Positions 1 to 6,852 of a stretch of 64,000 nucleotides of DNA are shown here, piece by piece; the stretch's first letter is position 1, and every line of letters begins with the position of its first letter. Both the position numbers and the translations under genes were made by a program. Source of the stretch: Brotaphodocola catenula (GTDB taxonomy: Bacteria; Bacillota; Clostridia; Lachnospirales; Lachnospiraceae); NCBI GenBank assembly GCA_020686985.1, contig JAJEPU010000012.1, forward strand, positions 1 through 64,000, read 5' to 3'. Below the pieces are notes generated by a model that was given only the letters and a program-made list of their open reading frames with translations, did not search any database and had not been told where the DNA came from.

Positions 1-1029
1 TTTCTTCGGTTTTAGGTTGTGTGTTCTAAGAGACTTCCCAACCGCTTGATTAAGAAGTCTTTTAGAGCATACAACACCGGCAGCCAGCTTGTATTTTTTA
101 TACTGACGGACTGCAAAGTGATTCGGCTTTTTCTTTTCCAGGGCTTCAAACATCAGATCCACCGGGTTCTGGAACTCCTCATCATCTTCCCGCACCTCCA
201 TTGCGTTCAGGAACTCAATCAGGGTGGAGAAATTCTGTTCCTCAACCGGAGCTTCATAGTGGATATATCCGATCAAGGCACAGTAGAGCAGCGTTTCCGC
301 CTTCGTCCAGAACTCATCACCGGCTTTTCCATCACCCTTTGTGTTGGCAATCAGCGTTGTCACCAGTTTCAGAATGTCTTTTTCTGAATGGATATAGGCA
401 AATGGGTTATAGTGCATCGACTTCTGAAAGTTGATGGTGTTGAAAATCTTGATGGTGTAGCCATGCTTCAAAAGGGCGTTGCCGCACTCAATCACGATGC
501 TGCCTTTCGGGTCAGTGACCACATAGGAACTGTGCATCTGGAGAAGGTTTGGCTTCAACCAAAAGCGAGTTTTACCGGAACCCGAACCGCCGATAATCAG
601 AACATTCTTATTTCGGGCATTGACAGGATTCTTCGGGCGATTGCTCATCATCAGCCGCTCCGTTTTCGTCAGGATCACATTGTCCTCGAACTTTGGTGCA
701 ATAAACGGCTCAATATCTTTTGCCGTTCCCCAACGAGCAGAACCGTACTCAACATTGTGTCGGTACTTCTTTGCGTTTTTGCCTTTTAGATAGACAGCCA
801 GCCGAAGTCCTGCGCCGCAGAGAATACCAATCAGCAAATCCAACGGGTGAAAGCTGGGAAACGGATTGTTCAGGGCTATCGGAAGGGCATGAAAAAAGCT
901 GAGGATTTTCGCAGATGAATCTGCCCCCTCAGCCAATCTCCATGCTTCTCCTAAATTCGTAGCGAACAACCCTACCAGAAAATACGGTAAATTCAGAATC
1001 AGGAGCTTTTTCATTTTTCTCTTATCCAT
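1..1029 (-). CDS. VirD4/TraG-type conjugative coupling ATPase, N-terminal part, frame leaves the family near the left edge
   Basis: Type IV coupling protein that links the relaxosome to the mating channel at the membrane and pumps DNA by ATP hydrolysis. Translation from ATG at 1029 gives two hydrophobic N-terminal segments (about residues 8-24 and 62-80) and a Walker A motif GGSGSGKTR at 147-155, followed by the VVTDPKG strand typical of the family. The start overlaps the upstream PcfB-like stop by one base (TGATG). The reading frame is open to the window edge, about 343 codons of a usual 600. After the motif KKYKLAAG (about residue 318) the family normally continues with a KTAKSIL-type stretch; here it continues with VVCSKRLLNQ instead. 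The break suggests insertion of another element, so the protein is probably truncated or chimeric. Confidence 0.85.
   Translation of the reverse strand, partial: MDKRKMKKLLILNLPYFLVGLFATNLGEAWRLAEGADSSAKILSFFHALPIALNNPFPSFHPLDLLIGILCGAGLRLAVYLKGKNAKKYRHNVEYGSARWGTAKDIEPFIAPKFEDNVILTKTERLMMSNRPKNPVNARNKNVLIIGGSGSGKTRFWLKPNLLQMHSSYVVTDPKGSIVIECGNALLKHGYTIKIFNTINFQKSMHYNPFAYIHSEKDILKLVTTLIANTKGDGKAGDEFWTKAETLLYCALIGYIHYEAPVEEQNFSTLIEFLNAMEVREDDEEFQNPVDLMFEALEKKKPNHFAVRQYKKYKLAAGVVCSKRLLNQAVGKSLRTHNLKPKK
70..82. other. Putative insertion junction inside virD4
   Basis: On the minus strand the virD4 frame matches the coupling-protein family up to the codons for AAG and diverges immediately after a GCCGGT sequence. 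Large serine recombinases cut at a two-base core, so a junction at GT here fits integration of a serine-recombinase element. The tail downstream, ending in RTHNLKPKK, resembles what I remember at the upstream end of TnpX/TndX-like recombinase genes; this memory is not verified and the recombinase itself is outside the window. Confidence 0.5.
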
Positions 1030-1511
1030 CACAGATCACGCTCCTGTTTCTTCTCTCGAACCTTCTTCGGAATCGCTGCGACAATTTCCTTGAACTTCTT
1101 CAGCTGCGCCAGAACGCTCGGCTTTTCATTCTTGGTTAATGCCCTTGCCTGATGTTCCTTGCAGATTGCATCCAAAGCATCTGCATCTTTAGAACGGACA
1201 AAAACAAGAAACCGGGGAGGATCAACGGACTTATCTTTTCTTACGGCAAAGTCCACGCCATACTTCTTGGCGAGCTTTTCAAAATCACGGATACTCTCTT
1301 TGTCGATCTCAACATTCGTAGCACCCTGATTCTGTCCCAAAAGCTGTTTCACGGATTGCTTTCCATGAACGGCAGGGTCTCGTGCCTTTTTCATCTTCAC
1401 TTTTTCCCGGTGCTGCAAATACTTGCGGATACCGGCAATGATAGTGCGCCCCGTCAGCTTGGTTGTGCTGATCGCCAGGTTTACTGTTCTGTTTTCAACT
1501 TCTTCCTGCAT
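1029..1511 (-). CDS. PcfB-like conjugation protein (DUF3801 family)
   Basis: A 160-residue soluble, basic protein encoded directly before virD4. PcfB-family proteins are accessory factors of conjugation that assist relaxosome and coupling-protein function. Visible features are an N-terminal stretch typical of the family (NRTVNLAISTTKLTGRT), a central segment containing DFAVRKDK and FLVFVRSKDADAL, and a Lys-rich C terminus ending in KKVREKKQERDL. ATG at 1511 is preceded by GGAGGTGATGAATC, a strong ribosome binding site. The stop codon overlaps the virD4 start, implying translational coupling. Family assignment comes from recognisable sequence and context; the biochemical role is inferred from relatives. 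Confidence 0.75.
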   Translation of the reverse strand: MQEEVENRTVNLAISTTKLTGRTIIAGIRKYLQHREKVKMKKARDPAVHGKQSVKQLLGQNQGATNVEIDKESIRDFEKLAKKYGVDFAVRKDKSVDPPRFLVFVRSKDADALDAICKEHQARALTKNEKPSVLAQLKKFKEIVAAIPKKVREKKQERDL

Positions 1512-1547
1512 GATTCATCACCTCCTGCAAGCAGTAGAGTGAACAGA

Positions 1548-1859
1548 TTATCGTGCCATATCTCTGTGGTCGTAATACAGATTGCCCTTGGCAACTGCGG
1601 CATGGCTGATAATCTTGATATTGCCAGCTTTCTGGTTATCCAGAGCCTTCTGATAACCCACATCGCTCAAATACAGGCGATTTCTTTCGCCTTTCCAACC
1701 GACAGGCGATTCATCGGTCAGCACATCGAAAATAATCATGTGCTTGGTGGCGTCATCAAATCGTGCCAAGTCCATATAGGTATGTCCCTGGTACTCCTTG
1801 GCACCATCCTGAATCCGCTTTCGCTCCATCAGCTCTCCAATCGTCGAATTTCTTTGCAT
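1548..1859 (-). CDS. Conserved hypothetical protein of the element
   Basis: A 103-residue protein starting at the ATG at 1859, chosen because AAGGAGG lies five bases upstream; a longer reading frame to 1931 lacks such a site and would overlap the upstream gene. It begins MQRNSTIGEL and ends YYDHRDMAR. I see no membrane segment, no signal peptide and no catalytic motif. Gene position between the DUF3846 and PcfB-like genes is usual for Tn1549-type elements, so it is probably a conserved accessory transfer or replication gene, but its function is unknown to me. Confidence 0.75.
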   Translation of the reverse strand: MQRNSTIGELMERKRIQDGAKEYQGHTYMDLARFDDATKHMIIFDVLTDESPVGWKGERNRLYLSDVGYQKALDNQKAGNIKIISHAAVAKGNLYYDHRDMAR

Positions 1860-1869
1860 AAGAACCTCC

Positions 1870-2511
1870 TTACAGAACATCTCGGTCAGGGTTACTTTTG
1901 TGGGGAACCGAATCAGCTTTGACAGGTGCATCTTCTTTCTTCACCATGTCATCCGGCAGGGGAAGCGCCATAATGCTGCGCCCCATGCGTACAAAAGTCT
2001 CAGGCTGATGAAAGTGTTCCTCAAACTGCTTCATCAGTTCCGGGGACAGAGAACAAAAATCATCCTCGCCCAATCCCACAACCAGAAAATCACCGGCGAT
2101 AATGTCATAAATATCGCCGTCATCATCACGCAGCGCACGGTTCAGTTCTTTGCCTACGAGTTTACCTTCGTCGTGCATCACCAGTGCAACCGGCTCATTG
2201 AACGGATAAGTTGCCTCAATATCGCCACCTACGGCTTTCTGCAAATCCTCCAGCTCACAGCCGATCTGCACAGCCTGCGGATACATGAACGGCTTTACCA
2301 GCAACACATTCATGGTATCTGCCTGTTCTTTCTGAACCTCCCGTTCCTCGGTCGTGCCGAACGCAACACCGGTAAAGTTTTCGGAGTCCAGAATGTACTC
2401 CGAATTGTAATAAGCGGCTCTAACCTGTTCCTCTGCCGCATCGTGAGATTCTGCTTGCACCGTAACCGTTTTCTCCAAGGTTTCGGTGATCTTCACATCG
2501 TATTCTTTCAA
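1870..2511 (-). CDS. DpnD/PcfM N-terminal domain plus DUF3846 protein
   Basis: A 213-residue protein read from TTG at 2511 with GGAGG nine bases upstream. Residues 1-52 (DVKITETLEKTVTVQAES and following) resemble the small DpnD/PcfM domain found in conjugative elements. Residues about 68-165, beginning NVLLVKPFMYPQAV, resemble DUF3846, a domain of unknown function common in mobile elements and phages. The C-terminal 40 residues are polar and probably disordered. It lies ten bases upstream of the next gene in the same operon. Role in the element is unknown; placement suggests an accessory or regulatory factor. Confidence 0.75.
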   Translation of the reverse strand: MKEYDVKITETLEKTVTVQAESHDAAEEQVRAAYYNSEYILDSENFTGVAFGTTEEREVQKEQADTMNVLLVKPFMYPQAVQIGCELEDLQKAVGGDIEATYPFNEPVALVMHDEGKLVGKELNRALRDDDGDIYDIIAGDFLVVGLGEDDFCSLSPELMKQFEEHFHQPETFVRMGRSIMALPLPDDMVKKEDAPVKADSVPHKSNPDRDVL

Positions 2512-2565
2512 GTTTCGATACCTCCGTTTCTTTGGAAATAAGAAAAGCGACCATCCATGAACCTG

Positions 2566-3093
2566 TTACAGTTCATAAATAGTCGCATCCACATCGGCTA
2601 AAAGCTCGAACAAGCAAATATCGTCCAGTTCGCAAATCAGGGAACCCATGTCGAAGAAAATATCGTCCTCGCATTCCACCGTAGTAACCACGCTGCGGTG
2701 TTCGTTAAGACAAATGGCTTCTTCCTTGTCCATCGTGATCGTAGACATACAGGACACCACATAGAATGTCATATCTTCTGCTAACCACAGCTCCTTGCTC
2801 TGAATCGTGCGAACTTTTTCATCGCCGCTCATATCTTCTACATAGGACAGAAGCCGCACGGCTCTGCTGTTCAGAAGTACCTTTCCCTGATAGTCGATAC
2901 CCTCACCAGCAGAGGACAATACTCGATACTCGCTAATCATCTCGGCATTTTTCTGAAACGACTTTGCCAGAAGCGCAGGAGAAATATCATCGAACTCCTC
3001 ACTGTAGTTTACGAGCATATCTACCATATAATCAGGATCGCAAAGGTCGTAGAGTTCTTCCAAAGCGCCCTGAATGTTTTTGGGTGTAAACAT
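2566..3093 (-). CDS. Hypothetical protein of the element
   Basis: A 175-residue acidic protein starting MFTPKNIQGALEEL with ATG at 3093. The preceding AAAGGTAAGG is only a moderate ribosome binding site. The protein contains several Asp/Glu-rich stretches (for example CEDDIFFD and CELDDICLFELLAD) and no membrane segment. It follows parB by eight bases, so it is probably cotranscribed with the partition genes. I do not recognise the family. An acidic soluble protein in a mobile element could be a DNA mimic or a regulator, but nothing in the sequence demonstrates that. Confidence 0.7.
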   Translation of the reverse strand: MFTPKNIQGALEELYDLCDPDYMVDMLVNYSEEFDDISPALLAKSFQKNAEMISEYRVLSSAGEGIDYQGKVLLNSRAVRLLSYVEDMSGDEKVRTIQSKELWLAEDMTFYVVSCMSTITMDKEEAICLNEHRSVVTTVECEDDIFFDMGSLICELDDICLFELLADVDATIYEL

Positions 3094-3101
3094 TTTTTAC
3101 C

Positions 3102-4028
3102 TTACCTTTCCATTGATTTTTCTCTTTTTTTCTGCCATTGCTCCAAAAGCTGAATGATTTTATCCTCCATCTGCTTGTTGGTATAGGACTTCGGGAAGTA
3201 TTTTCGCAACGAATCCGTTTTGAAGGTTACTCTGTCCAGCTCTCCCTTCTTGATTTCATTCATAATCTCGCACATCGCATCCAGCGTACACTCGCCCTCC
3301 TGTGCGAGCTTTTTAATTCGCTGTGCTTGCGAAAGGGAAGGAGCTGCTTGAGCATAATCCATTGCAGAAAGAAAATCCTTCTGTTCTTCACTTGCCAGAT
3401 AGGAAAGCTCCACCGCAGGATTGAATTTGATCTGACCCGTATCTACCATATCCAGCAGTTCCGGAATCAGTTCGGTCAGACGGATATAACGGTGTACCTG
3501 ATTTCTGCTTTCTCCTGCCTCCTGACCGACTATATCCATTGCCTGCAACTTCATCCCAACTTGGGATGAAGTTAAATCGGTGCGTTGACCTTGATGTTTA
3601 ATCGCATCCAGCTTCATCTTATAAGCAAATGCTCTTTCACTCGGCAGGATACTCTCCCTCTGCAAATTCGCATCAACCATCAAAATAATGGCTGCATCAT
3701 CGTCCAGGTCACGAACAATCGCAGGCATGGTTTCCTTACCCGCAAGCTCCGATGCCCGGTGCCGCCTGTGACCAGAAACGATTTCATAACCACCGTCGGG
3801 GTCAGGACGGACAATCGCAGGAGTGAGAACTCCGAAATCTCGGACGCTCTCTGCCGTTTTCATCATTTCTTCATCATCAACCACACGGAAGGGGTGTCCC
3901 TCAAAGGGGTGTAGCTCAGAAAGCGGAATTTCCTGCACACGCTCCTGCTGGGCTTCAGCTCTGGATTGATCGGTGGAGAAAATATCATCGTACCCCTTCA
4001 AGCTGATGTTTGCGCCTTTTTTCTGCAT
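3102..4028 (-). CDS. parB: ParB/RepB/Spo0J-family partition protein of the element
   Basis: A 308-residue ParB-type protein. The N-terminal nuclease-like fold carries the CTP-binding motif GHRRHRA at residues 86-92, followed by a helix-turn-helix region (about residues 150-200, SRNQVHRYIRLTEL) and a C-terminal segment. It binds centromere-like sites and works with ParA to stabilise the excised circular element. The ATG at 4028 has AGGAGG upstream, and the coding region overlaps the end of parA by 44 bases, so the pair is translationally linked. It is clearly different in sequence from the chromosomal ParB near 48 kb. Confidence 0.9.
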   Translation of the reverse strand: MQKKGANISLKGYDDIFSTDQSRAEAQQERVQEIPLSELHPFEGHPFRVVDDEEMMKTAESVRDFGVLTPAIVRPDPDGGYEIVSGHRRHRASELAGKETMPAIVRDLDDDAAIILMVDANLQRESILPSERAFAYKMKLDAIKHQGQRTDLTSSQVGMKLQAMDIVGQEAGESRNQVHRYIRLTELIPELLDMVDTGQIKFNPAVELSYLASEEQKDFLSAMDYAQAAPSLSQAQRIKKLAQEGECTLDAMCEIMNEIKKGELDRVTFKTDSLRKYFPKSYTNKQMEDKIIQLLEQWQKKREKSMER

Positions 4029-4812
4029 TGTTTAACACCTCCTTCGTCAGAATTTTATAGGCTTCGGCAACTTTGCCTTTGGGATCATGCTTGAAGATAC
4101 TGGTTCCCTCTGCGCTGATTTCCTCTGCACGGACAGAGCGGGGAATGTCGGTCTTGTAAACCTTCAGCTTTCCGCCGTAGCTCTCCCGAATCAGATTGCT
4201 GATGTCTTTGGAGTAGTTGGTGCGGCTGTCCACCATCGTCAGAAGAATCCCTTCAATCCTCAGTTTCGGGTTGATTTGCCTCTTGACCTTGTTGATGGTT
4301 CCAAGCAGCTGTTCCAGACCCTTTGCAGGAAGGTATGCTGCCTGAACCGGTATCAGCACATTGTCGGCAGCTGCCAACGCATTGACGGTCAGCATACCCA
4401 AAGACGGCATACAGTCAAGAAGAATGTAATCATAATTCTGTTTGACTGTATCCAGGTATTGCCGGAGAATGGTTTCCCGGCTCATGGCATTGACCAGTGC
4501 TACCTCCATACCTGAGAGTTCGATGTTGGACGGCACCAAATCAACGCCCTCCGGATGATGAAGAATCCCTTCATCGGGAGTAATAGGGTTTTCCATCATA
4601 ATCTTTCCCATCAGATCGGAAAGTGTCGGAGACAGATCATCCGGGCAGGGATTGCCCAAACTGACCGTCAGGGAAGCCTGGGGATCGGTGTCTACCAGAA
4701 GCACCTTTTTTCCTTCAAGAGCCAAGCCAACGCCCAGATTCTCGGTGGTGGTGGTCTTTCCAGTGCCTCCTTTCTGATTGACCACCGCAATGATGGTTGC
4801 TTTTTTCGACAT
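3985..4812 (-). CDS. parA: ParA-family partition ATPase of the element
   Basis: A 275-residue Soj/ParA-type ATPase. It has a deviant Walker A motif KGGTGKTTT at residues 14-22, a VDTDPQAS switch at about 41-48 and an ILLDCMPSLG Walker B at about 131-140. It forms ATP-dependent dimers on the nucleoid and drives segregation together with ParB. It lies seven bases downstream of repA and overlaps parB, giving a repA-parA-parB cassette usual for conjugative elements with a plasmid-like replication stage. Start ATG at 4812 has AAGGAG upstream. Confidence 0.92.
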   Translation of the reverse strand: MSKKATIIAVVNQKGGTGKTTTTENLGVGLALEGKKVLLVDTDPQASLTVSLGNPCPDDLSPTLSDLMGKIMMENPITPDEGILHHPEGVDLVPSNIELSGMEVALVNAMSRETILRQYLDTVKQNYDYILLDCMPSLGMLTVNALAAADNVLIPVQAAYLPAKGLEQLLGTINKVKRQINPKLRIEGILLTMVDSRTNYSKDISNLIRESYGGKLKVYKTDIPRSVRAEEISAEGTSIFKHDPKGKVAEAYKILTKEVLNNAEKRRKHQLEGVR

Positions 4813-4818
4813 TTATCG

Positions 4819-5748
4819 TCACTCTCCTTCCTCTCGCTTCATTTTCAATTTCTTAAATCCTCCTTCCAAATATCCGTGTGACATATCGTGCCGAACAAGA
4901 GCATCGTAGTAGGTGTCTATTGTCGTCGGCGCATTGTATATCGTAGTCAGCATATACTGACGGATATTTCTAATCTTTGTGGTGTTCTCCTTGAAGCAGT
5001 CCATAACATATCGAATGTGTTCGGCATTCAGTTTCATAAACCGACTGCGGACAATTTCTGCCGGACGCTCCTCTGCACCAATGCGAATCAACGGTCGCTT
5101 CGTGCAAACTGTTTCAACGATCAACTCCAGAATGTTATCCAGCATTTCGGAATCGTAAGGGTAATCCTTCTTCAACAAATCCATACTGAGCTGATCCGAG
5201 AAATAATCAAAGTATTCTTGATACCGGTCATTCTCGTCCATCATTCCACCATTTCCGGAAGGAAAGATAGAATCAGTATCACTAAATTCAGTATTTTTAA
5301 TATCAGTATTATTACATTGTGATTTCGGAAGTTCTTGAGTTGTGATTTCCATTGTTCCAGAATTGTGATTTTCACAATTCAAGAGTTGTGAATCCACAGC
5401 AGAGATAAAGTTCTTCACATAGATCAGGTTGGGCTTTCCCAAACCCTGGCGCTTACGTTCAATCAATCCTGCTTTCTTCTCAAGTTCACTGAGCAGCTTG
5501 ATAGCCTTTTGTTCAGCACAGTTCAGAGCCATCTTCGCTTCGTCGATTGTAAAAATGATATACACTCTACCGTTTTTATCTATCCAACCATTCTTGGCAG
5601 ACAGGCTCATGCGGTCAAGCAAAATGCCATACAGCATCTTGGCATCGGCAGAAATATTCCAGAACCTCTCGTTCGTGAACAACACCTTCGGAACTCGATA
5701 GAATGTGAATAGATCGGATTGCTGACCGTAAAAATAATCAAAACTCAC
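4819..5748 (-). CDS. repA: RepA-type replication initiator (RepA_N family)
   Basis: A 309-residue protein beginning SFDYFYGQQSDLFTFYRVPK, with the RepA_N winged-helix domain in residues about 15-115 (KMLYGILLDRMSLS, VYIIFTIDEAKMAL). This family initiates replication of many Firmicutes plasmids and of excised conjugative elements. The central region is low in similarity; the C terminus (residues about 185-300) resembles the second RepA domain. The start is GTG at 5748, sharing four bases (GTGA) with the stop of the preceding 44-residue gene. The origin it acts on may lie within its own gene, as in relatives, but I cannot see iterons with confidence. Confidence 0.88.
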   Translation of the reverse strand: MSFDYFYGQQSDLFTFYRVPKVLFTNERFWNISADAKMLYGILLDRMSLSAKNGWIDKNGRVYIIFTIDEAKMALNCAEQKAIKLLSELEKKAGLIERKRQGLGKPNLIYVKNFISAVDSQLLNCENHNSGTMEITTQELPKSQCNNTDIKNTEFSDTDSIFPSGNGGMMDENDRYQEYFDYFSDQLSMDLLKKDYPYDSEMLDNILELIVETVCTKRPLIRIGAEERPAEIVRSRFMKLNAEHIRYVMDCFKENTTKIRNIRQYMLTTIYNAPTTIDTYYDALVRHDMSHGYLEGGFKKLKMKREEGE

Positions 5749-5879
5749 ACGGCTTCACCACCTTCTTTCTGCGGAAAACTTTCTGTTGTCAGCGGAATGC
5801 TGCGGAAAGTCGTATCCGTCTTTTCGTAAGGACATCGGGCAAAATAGTAGAAGCGGTATTCCTGTTCATACACATCCAT
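5745..5879 (-). CDS. Small hypothetical protein of the element (44 aa)
   Basis: A short frame from ATG at 5879, two bases after the stop of the Cys-rich protein, encodes MDVYEQEYRFYYFARCPYE and ends QKEGGEAV. The tight spacing and the four-base overlap with repA make translation coupled and therefore plausible. It is rich in aromatic residues and has no recognisable domain. A longer reading of the same frame from 5963 would run back through the upstream gene and is less likely. Function unknown; it might modulate RepA, which is an inference from position only. Confidence 0.55.
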   Translation of the reverse strand: MDVYEQEYRFYYFARCPYEKTDTTFRSIPLTTESFPQKEGGEAV

Positions 5880-5880
5880 A

Positions 5881-6105
5881 TCAACGAAGCCCCACTTCAC
5901 GCATAACCTTCTTCGTACACCAACCAATGCACGGGTGATCTCGCCCATAGGGACAGCCATCACATTCCGACTTGGGTTTCGGCGGCAAAGAGATTAAGTA
6001 GTAGCAATTATTTCTACCCAGACGGCAGCCCTTTCTGCCATTCGTCCAGAAGTAGCAGTAATGACAGTCGCTCGGCTTGTCTGCGGTATAAACAGGCTTG
6101 CTCAA
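5881..6105 (-). CDS. Cys-rich small protein, first full gene of the element operon
   Basis: A 74-residue protein read from TTG at 6105. This start is chosen because TTGGAGGTG lies upstream at good spacing and because the TTG overlaps the stop codon of the leader ORF (TTGA). It carries eight cysteines at positions 14, 17, 27, 34, 48, 51, 59 and 63, including CHYC and CDGC pairs, which is consistent with two zinc-binding knuckles. Homologous small proteins sit next to repA in many Tn1549-type elements. A longer form from ATG at 6138 is possible but lacks a ribosome binding site. Function unknown; nucleic-acid binding is an inference from the zinc-knuckle pattern. Confidence 0.7.
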   Translation of the reverse strand: MSKPVYTADKPSDCHYCYFWTNGRKGCRLGRNNCYYLISLPPKPKSECDGCPYGRDHPCIGWCTKKVMREVGLR

Positions 6106-6206
6106 ATAAAACACCTCCAATCTCTTGTATTTGCCCATGGGTTTGGGCATAAAAAAAGAGCGCCTATCCATCCCCAATGCGGGGCAAATAGACGCTCTAT
6201 GTACAT
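6102..6206 (-). CDS. Leader ORF spanning a terminator (34 aa)
   Basis: Frame from ATG at 6206 encodes a 34-residue peptide beginning MYIERLFAPHWG and rich in Trp, Phe and Cys. Its codons 4 onward run through the whole attenuator hairpin, and its TGA stop overlaps the TTG start of the Cys-rich gene. There is no strong ribosome binding site, as expected for a weakly translated leader. The layout resembles leader peptides ahead of tet(M)-type and ABC-F resistance genes, where ribosome behaviour on the leader decides readthrough. That it is translated is inferred. Confidence 0.5.
   Translation of the reverse strand: MYIERLFAPHWGWIGALFLCPNPWANTRDWRCFI
6128..6197 (-). promoter_or_regulatory. Transcription attenuator with alternative pairing ahead of the element operon
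   Basis: On the minus strand a hairpin (arms GAGCGTCTAT and ATAGGCGCTC, inner GC arm pair GCCCC/GGGGA) covers 6158-6197 and is followed by seven T residues at 6151-6157, a good intrinsic terminator. A nine-base segment inside its 5' arm, TATTTGCCC, is perfectly complementary to GGGCAAATA further downstream (plus-strand positions 6182-6190 and 6128-6136), so a competing antiterminator helix can form. The leader ORF runs through both. Confidence 0.65.
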
Positions 6207-6264
6207 AACGATATTTAATTTTATCTGCTATAACTGCATGGTATTCAAAACATCCGCCTTTTTT

Positions 6265-6360
6265 GATTAGCTGGATTTTTGGCACGATTTTGGGGCTGAT
6301 TAGCAGGAAGGGCATTTTCATTAGCAAGAACAGCCCGTTTTCTGCTAAAAATTAGCTGGC
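6265..6360. repeat. Four short direct repeats near the element end
   Basis: The motif ATTAGC followed by TGG, AGG or AAG occurs at 6265, 6298, 6320 and 6350 in the same orientation, 22-33 bases apart, in the non-coding tip of the element. Arm-type integrase or excisionase sites and replication iterons have this appearance. No other gene was seen in 6207-6472. Confidence 0.45.
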
Positions 6361-6472
6361 GATTTTGTCTTATAACAACCGTTCGATTCTGGAGGGGTTG
6401 TCAAAAATCAAATTTTGGAGTAGAATTTTATCTCATACAGTGAAAGAGCTTTTTCGTAGCTTTTTATATAAG

Positions 6473-6508
6473 AAAAGCCGAAAACCCTTGAAAACAAAGG
6501 CTTTCGGC
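6473..6508 (-). terminator. Terminator of tRNA-Arg
   Basis: Stem GCCGAAA/TTTCGGC with an inner CCTT/AAGG extension, followed by TTTTC on the minus strand, ten bases past the tRNA CCA end. Confidence 0.75.
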
Positions 6509-6517
6509 GTTGTTCAC

Positions 6518-6594
6518 TGGCGTCCATAAGAGGATTTGAACCTCCGACCCCACGCTTAGGAGGCGTGTGCTCTATCCAGCTGAGCTATATGGAC
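6518..6594 (-). tRNA. tRNA-Arg(CCU)
   Basis: A 77-base cloverleaf on the minus strand: acceptor GTCCATA/TATGGAC, D-arm GCTC..GAGC, anticodon stem CACGC/GCGTG with loop CTCCTAA (anticodon CCT), T-arm GGAGG TTCAAAT CCTCT, discriminator G and encoded CCA. It reads AGG codons. It has its own promoter and terminator. Confidence 0.95.
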
Positions 6595-6608
6595 GTGTCT
6601 GATATATG

Positions 6609-6637
6609 ATTATAGCCCGATCAAAGTCGAACTGCAA
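6609..6637 (-). promoter_or_regulatory. Promoter of tRNA-Arg
   Basis: Minus strand TTGCAG (6632-6637), 17-base spacer, TATAAT (6609-6614), about 10 bases before the tRNA region. Confidence 0.75.
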
Positions 6638-6678
6638 TCCCTTATTTAGTTTTTTTTGAGGTGGCCGTTGTAACGCAA

Positions 6679-6719
6679 CCTTAGGAGGGGGACGCTCTAT
6701 CCAACTGAGCTATTGGCGC
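6679..6719 (-). pseudogene. tRNA-Arg(CCU) remnant 1, 5' half only
   Basis: Minus strand from 6719 reads GCGCCAATAGCTCAGTTGG and continues through the D-arm to a CCTCCTAAGG anticodon loop, as in a normal tRNA-Arg(CCU). After the loop the sequence no longer folds: anticodon-stem 3' strand, T-arm and acceptor 3' strand are missing. Confidence 0.75.
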
Positions 6720-6748
6720 GTATATCAAATGAAATTGTAAATAGTGAG

Positions 6749-6800
6749 GATTGAACAACCGCTTAGGAGGCGTCTGTTCTATCCGTTGAACTACGAGAAC
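6749..6800 (-). pseudogene. tRNA-Arg(CCU) remnant 2, 5' half plus damaged T-arm
   Basis: Minus strand from 6800 reads GTTCTCGTAGTTCAACGG, then a full D-arm and the anticodon region GACGCCTCCTAAGCG. The variable loop is absent, a T-arm-like GGTTGTTCAATCC follows directly, and no 3' acceptor strand complementary to GTTCTCG is present. The break is again just after the anticodon. Confidence 0.75.
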
Positions 6801-6852
6801 AGCCCTTTTATTATAGAGCAAACAGACAGGTTCCGTCAAGCGGGAATTATTC

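Larger units (their letters stand above)
1..6470 (-). mobile_element. Replication/transfer end of a Tn1549/CTn-type integrative conjugative element (partial)
   Basis: A compact minus-strand operon encodes, in transcription order, a leader ORF, a Cys-rich small protein, a 44-residue protein, RepA, ParA, ParB, two accessory proteins, a DUF3846 protein, a PcfB-like protein and a VirD4 coupling protein. This module order is known from Tn1549/CTn-type elements of Clostridia. The element continues beyond the left edge; relaxase, mating-pore and integrase genes are not in view. The right boundary is inferred to lie between the direct repeats ending at 6360 and the tRNA-Arg terminator starting at 6473; I cannot identify the exact attachment core. 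Confidence 0.85.

Noticed and set aside
19..902. Several open plus-strand frames over the first 900 bases
   Set aside because: They are antisense to the virD4 frame, overlap each other, and have no recognisable domain or good ribosome binding sites.
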